NCBI GenBank assembly: GCA_949739095.1
Contig: CATIYX010000395.1
Span: forward strand, 1 to 7,875
DNA from: an uncultured Clostridia bacterium
Lineage (GTDB): Bacteria > Bacillota > Clostridia > RUG12999
Length of the DNA: 7,875 bases
Reading direction: 5' to 3'
Shown here: positions 6,329-7,875 of the stretch, in pieces
How the letters are laid out: every line of letters begins with the position of its first letter
How positions within the stretch are numbered: the first letter of the stretch is position 1
Program-made: the position numbers and the translations under genes
Notes under the pieces: generated by a model
Databases searched by the model: none
The model's input: only the letters and a program-made list of their open reading frames with translations
Told to the model about the DNA's origin: nothing

Positions 6329-7210
6329 CTATCCCTTAATTGCGCCAATCATTACGCCTTTGACAAAATATTTCTGAATGAATGGATAGACGCACAAAAT
6401 CGGCACAGTCGATACCACAATCGTTGCATATTTCACGTTCTCCGCATAGGCAAGCGCCTCGTCCGCCGTACCCGTTGCCGCAACTGCCGCTGTGTTATTC
6501 TGAATCAGTATCTCCCGCAGTACCAGTTGTAGTGGGAACAGACTTCTGCTGTCAAGATAAATCAGCGCATTAAAGAAATCGTTCCAGAGCGCCACCAGAT
6601 AATACAGGGAAATCACGGCAATGATGGGTTTTGCAAGCGGTATCATAATTTTTAGCAAAATGCTGTAATCGTTCGCGCCGTCTATTTTTGCCGCTTCCTC
6701 CAAGGTATAGGGCATACTCTTAAAATAGGATATCGTAATAATCAAATTATAGGTATTAATTGCATGCGGAATCATCATTGCCAAAGGTGAATCTAACAAC
6801 CCAACCCCTTTCACCACAAGATATGTCGGAATGAGTCCGCCGGAAAAATACATTGTAAAAAGTATCATAAACGTGAGAATATTTCTGCCAGGCAACCCTT
6901 TGCGGGTGAGTCCAAACGCCGCGGTCACTGTCAGTATCACACTCAGCAATCCACCACAGACAACATAGATTAATGTGTTGCGGTATCCAGTCCATATCTG
7001 GGCACTTTGCATTACCTCTTTATAAGTGTGTAGCGCAATTCCTTTTGGATAAAACAGCATTCCATTGCTTGCCAATATTTCAACCGGATCGCTGATAGAG
7101 GCTATCAACACATAGTAACAAGGATACAGTGTGACAACGACCAGCAATCCTAAAATGATATAATTGCACACATCAAAGATGCGGCTTCCAATACTTTTTT
7201 GATTTATCAT
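6329..7210 (-). CDS. ABC sugar transporter permease, LplC/YtcP type
   Basis: This is an inner-membrane subunit of a CUT1-type carbohydrate importer, 293 residues long, the usual size for the family. About six membrane segments are visible near residues 14-36, 76-98, 110-130, 142-162, 188-210 and 262-280. The EAA loop that contacts the ATPase is EEAAKIDGANDYSILLKIMIPLAKP (about 171-195). The C-terminal end, KYFVKGVMIGAIKG, is typical of the LplC/YtcP group, which commonly serves import of complex or uronic-acid oligosaccharides. The start at ATG 7208-7210 is preceded by GGGAGGTGA (7215-7223), with core GGAGG 7 nt from the ATG. The gene begins 13 nt after the stop of its partner permease, so the two are co-translated. 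No ATPase is present in the window; such importers often share a housekeeping MsmX-like ATPase (family knowledge). Substrate inferred only from the neighbouring lyase. Confidence 0.95.
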   Translation of the reverse strand: MINQKSIGSRIFDVCNYIILGLLVVVTLYPCYYVLIASISDPVEILASNGMLFYPKGIALHTYKEVMQSAQIWTGYRNTLIYVVCGGLLSVILTVTAAFGLTRKGLPGRNILTFMILFTMYFSGGLIPTYLVVKGVGLLDSPLAMMIPHAINTYNLIITISYFKSMPYTLEEAAKIDGANDYSILLKIMIPLAKPIIAVISLYYLVALWNDFFNALIYLDSRSLFPLQLVLREILIQNNTAAVAATGTADEALAYAENVKYATIVVSTVPILCVYPFIQKYFVKGVMIGAIKG

Positions 7211-7223
7211 GTTGTCACCTCCC

Positions 7224-7875
7224 TTACCACAAACCGTCGCCGGTTGCTTTTTTACTGCAATAATTTGCTGATATGAGCAAAATAAAGTTTATCACGGAAT
7301 TGAACATGCCGACCGCTGCAGAATAGCTATAATCGCCCTCTAGCAGACCGCGCCGGTATACATATGTCGAAATGACATCAGCAGTTTCATAGATAGACGG
7401 ATTATACAGCAATATAATCTTTTCATAACCAATTGAAAGCATAGCACCGATACGCATAATCAACAAAATGATGATGGTAGGCATGATGCCCGGTAGCGTG
7501 ATGTGCCACGCTTTTCCAAACCGTCCCGCGCCATCAATCGTTGCCGCTTCATAAAGCTCTTGGTCAATGGACGAGATGGTGGCAATATAGATAATACTGT
7601 CCCAACCGATTTTCTGCCAGATTTCCGACAAAACATAAATTGGATAGAAATAGTTTGGTTCTGTCATAAACGAAATTTTGGTTCCTCCAAACAATTCCCG
7701 CATCGCGTTGATCATACCATCGCTGGATACAAATGTCAGTATCATACTGGAAATGACAACCGTGGAAATAAAGTGCGGCATATATGTAATCGTTTGAACC
7801 GTCTTTTTATACCATGTACATCTGATTTCGTTCAGCAGGAGTGCCAATAGAATCGGTGCCGGAAACCCAAATACC
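7224..7875 (-). CDS. ABC sugar transporter permease, LplB type, N-terminus cut by window edge
   Basis: The frame is open to the right edge and gives 216 residues. The visible start, VFGFPAPILLALLLNEIRC, is the internal LplB segment normally about 90-100 residues into the protein, so a TTG at 7845-7847 is not the start. The EAA loop is YEAATIDGAGRFGKAWHITLPGIMP, followed by a membrane segment (TIIILLIMRIGAMLS) and the family's ending, STYVYRRGLLEGDYSYSAAVGMFNSVINFILLISANYCSKK. It forms the heterodimeric membrane channel with the next gene. A substrate-binding lipoprotein would be expected near it outside the window. Confidence 0.95.
   Translation of the reverse strand, partial: VFGFPAPILLALLLNEIRCTWYKKTVQTITYMPHFISTVVISSMILTFVSSDGMINAMRELFGGTKISFMTEPNYFYPIYVLSEIWQKIGWDSIIYIATISSIDQELYEAATIDGAGRFGKAWHITLPGIMPTIIILLIMRIGAMLSIGYEKIILLYNPSIYETADVISTYVYRRGLLEGDYSYSAAVGMFNSVINFILLISANYCSKKATGDGLW

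Noticed and set aside
7224..7847. LplB-type gene complete with a TTG start at 7847
   Set aside because: The frame stays open to the right edge and encodes conserved LplB sequence (VFGFPAPILL) upstream of the TTG, so the gene is truncated by the window.

Overview
The window holds part of a polysaccharide-utilisation operon, all on the minus strand and read from right to left. It comes most likely from a Gram-positive, probably anaerobic and perhaps gut-associated, Clostridia/Bacillota bacterium. That placement rests on strong purine-rich Shine-Dalgarno sites, LplB/LplC-type sugar permeases, a copper-amine-oxidase-N-like domain in a secreted enzyme and Ig-like/LamG-like modular surface architecture. 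It is an inference; no rRNA or other taxonomic marker is present.

In transcription order there are five genes. (1) An LplB-type ABC sugar permease, N-terminus cut by the right window edge (7224-7875). (2) An LplC/YtcP-type permease (6329-7210), 13 nt after it. (3) A cytoplasmic M14 metallopeptidase-like protein with a GTG start (5242-6276), 52 nt on. (4) A very large secreted family 8 polysaccharide lyase (1397-5236), whose ATG lies 5 nt past the peptidase stop. (5) After a 135-nt structured gap, a secreted modular protein (1-1261) that runs off the left edge. The first four genes are packed like one operon; the fifth may be co-transcribed or separately controlled. No intergenic stretch exceeds 300 bases. 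No tRNA, rRNA, CRISPR array or insertion sequence was seen.

Proposed logic: the lyase cleaves an acidic polysaccharide outside the cell by beta-elimination (glycosaminoglycan, xanthan-like or glucuronan-like; not resolvable here), the LplB/LplC transporter imports the oligosaccharides, and the M14 protein acts on some amide- or peptide-linked part of the ligand in the cytoplasm. The substrate-binding protein, any unsaturated glucuronyl hydrolase, sulfatases and regulators would lie outside the window.

Three points stand out. The lyase appears to carry an F5/8 type C (discoidin/CBM32-like) domain spliced into its central beta-sandwich domain, and two usually conserved active-site positions are changed although the Asn-His-Tyr core is kept. 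The M14 protein keeps its zinc ligands and general base but lacks the Asn-Arg pair that classical carboxypeptidases use to bind a free C-terminus. The left-edge protein contains a near-perfect internal duplication with a 318-residue period.
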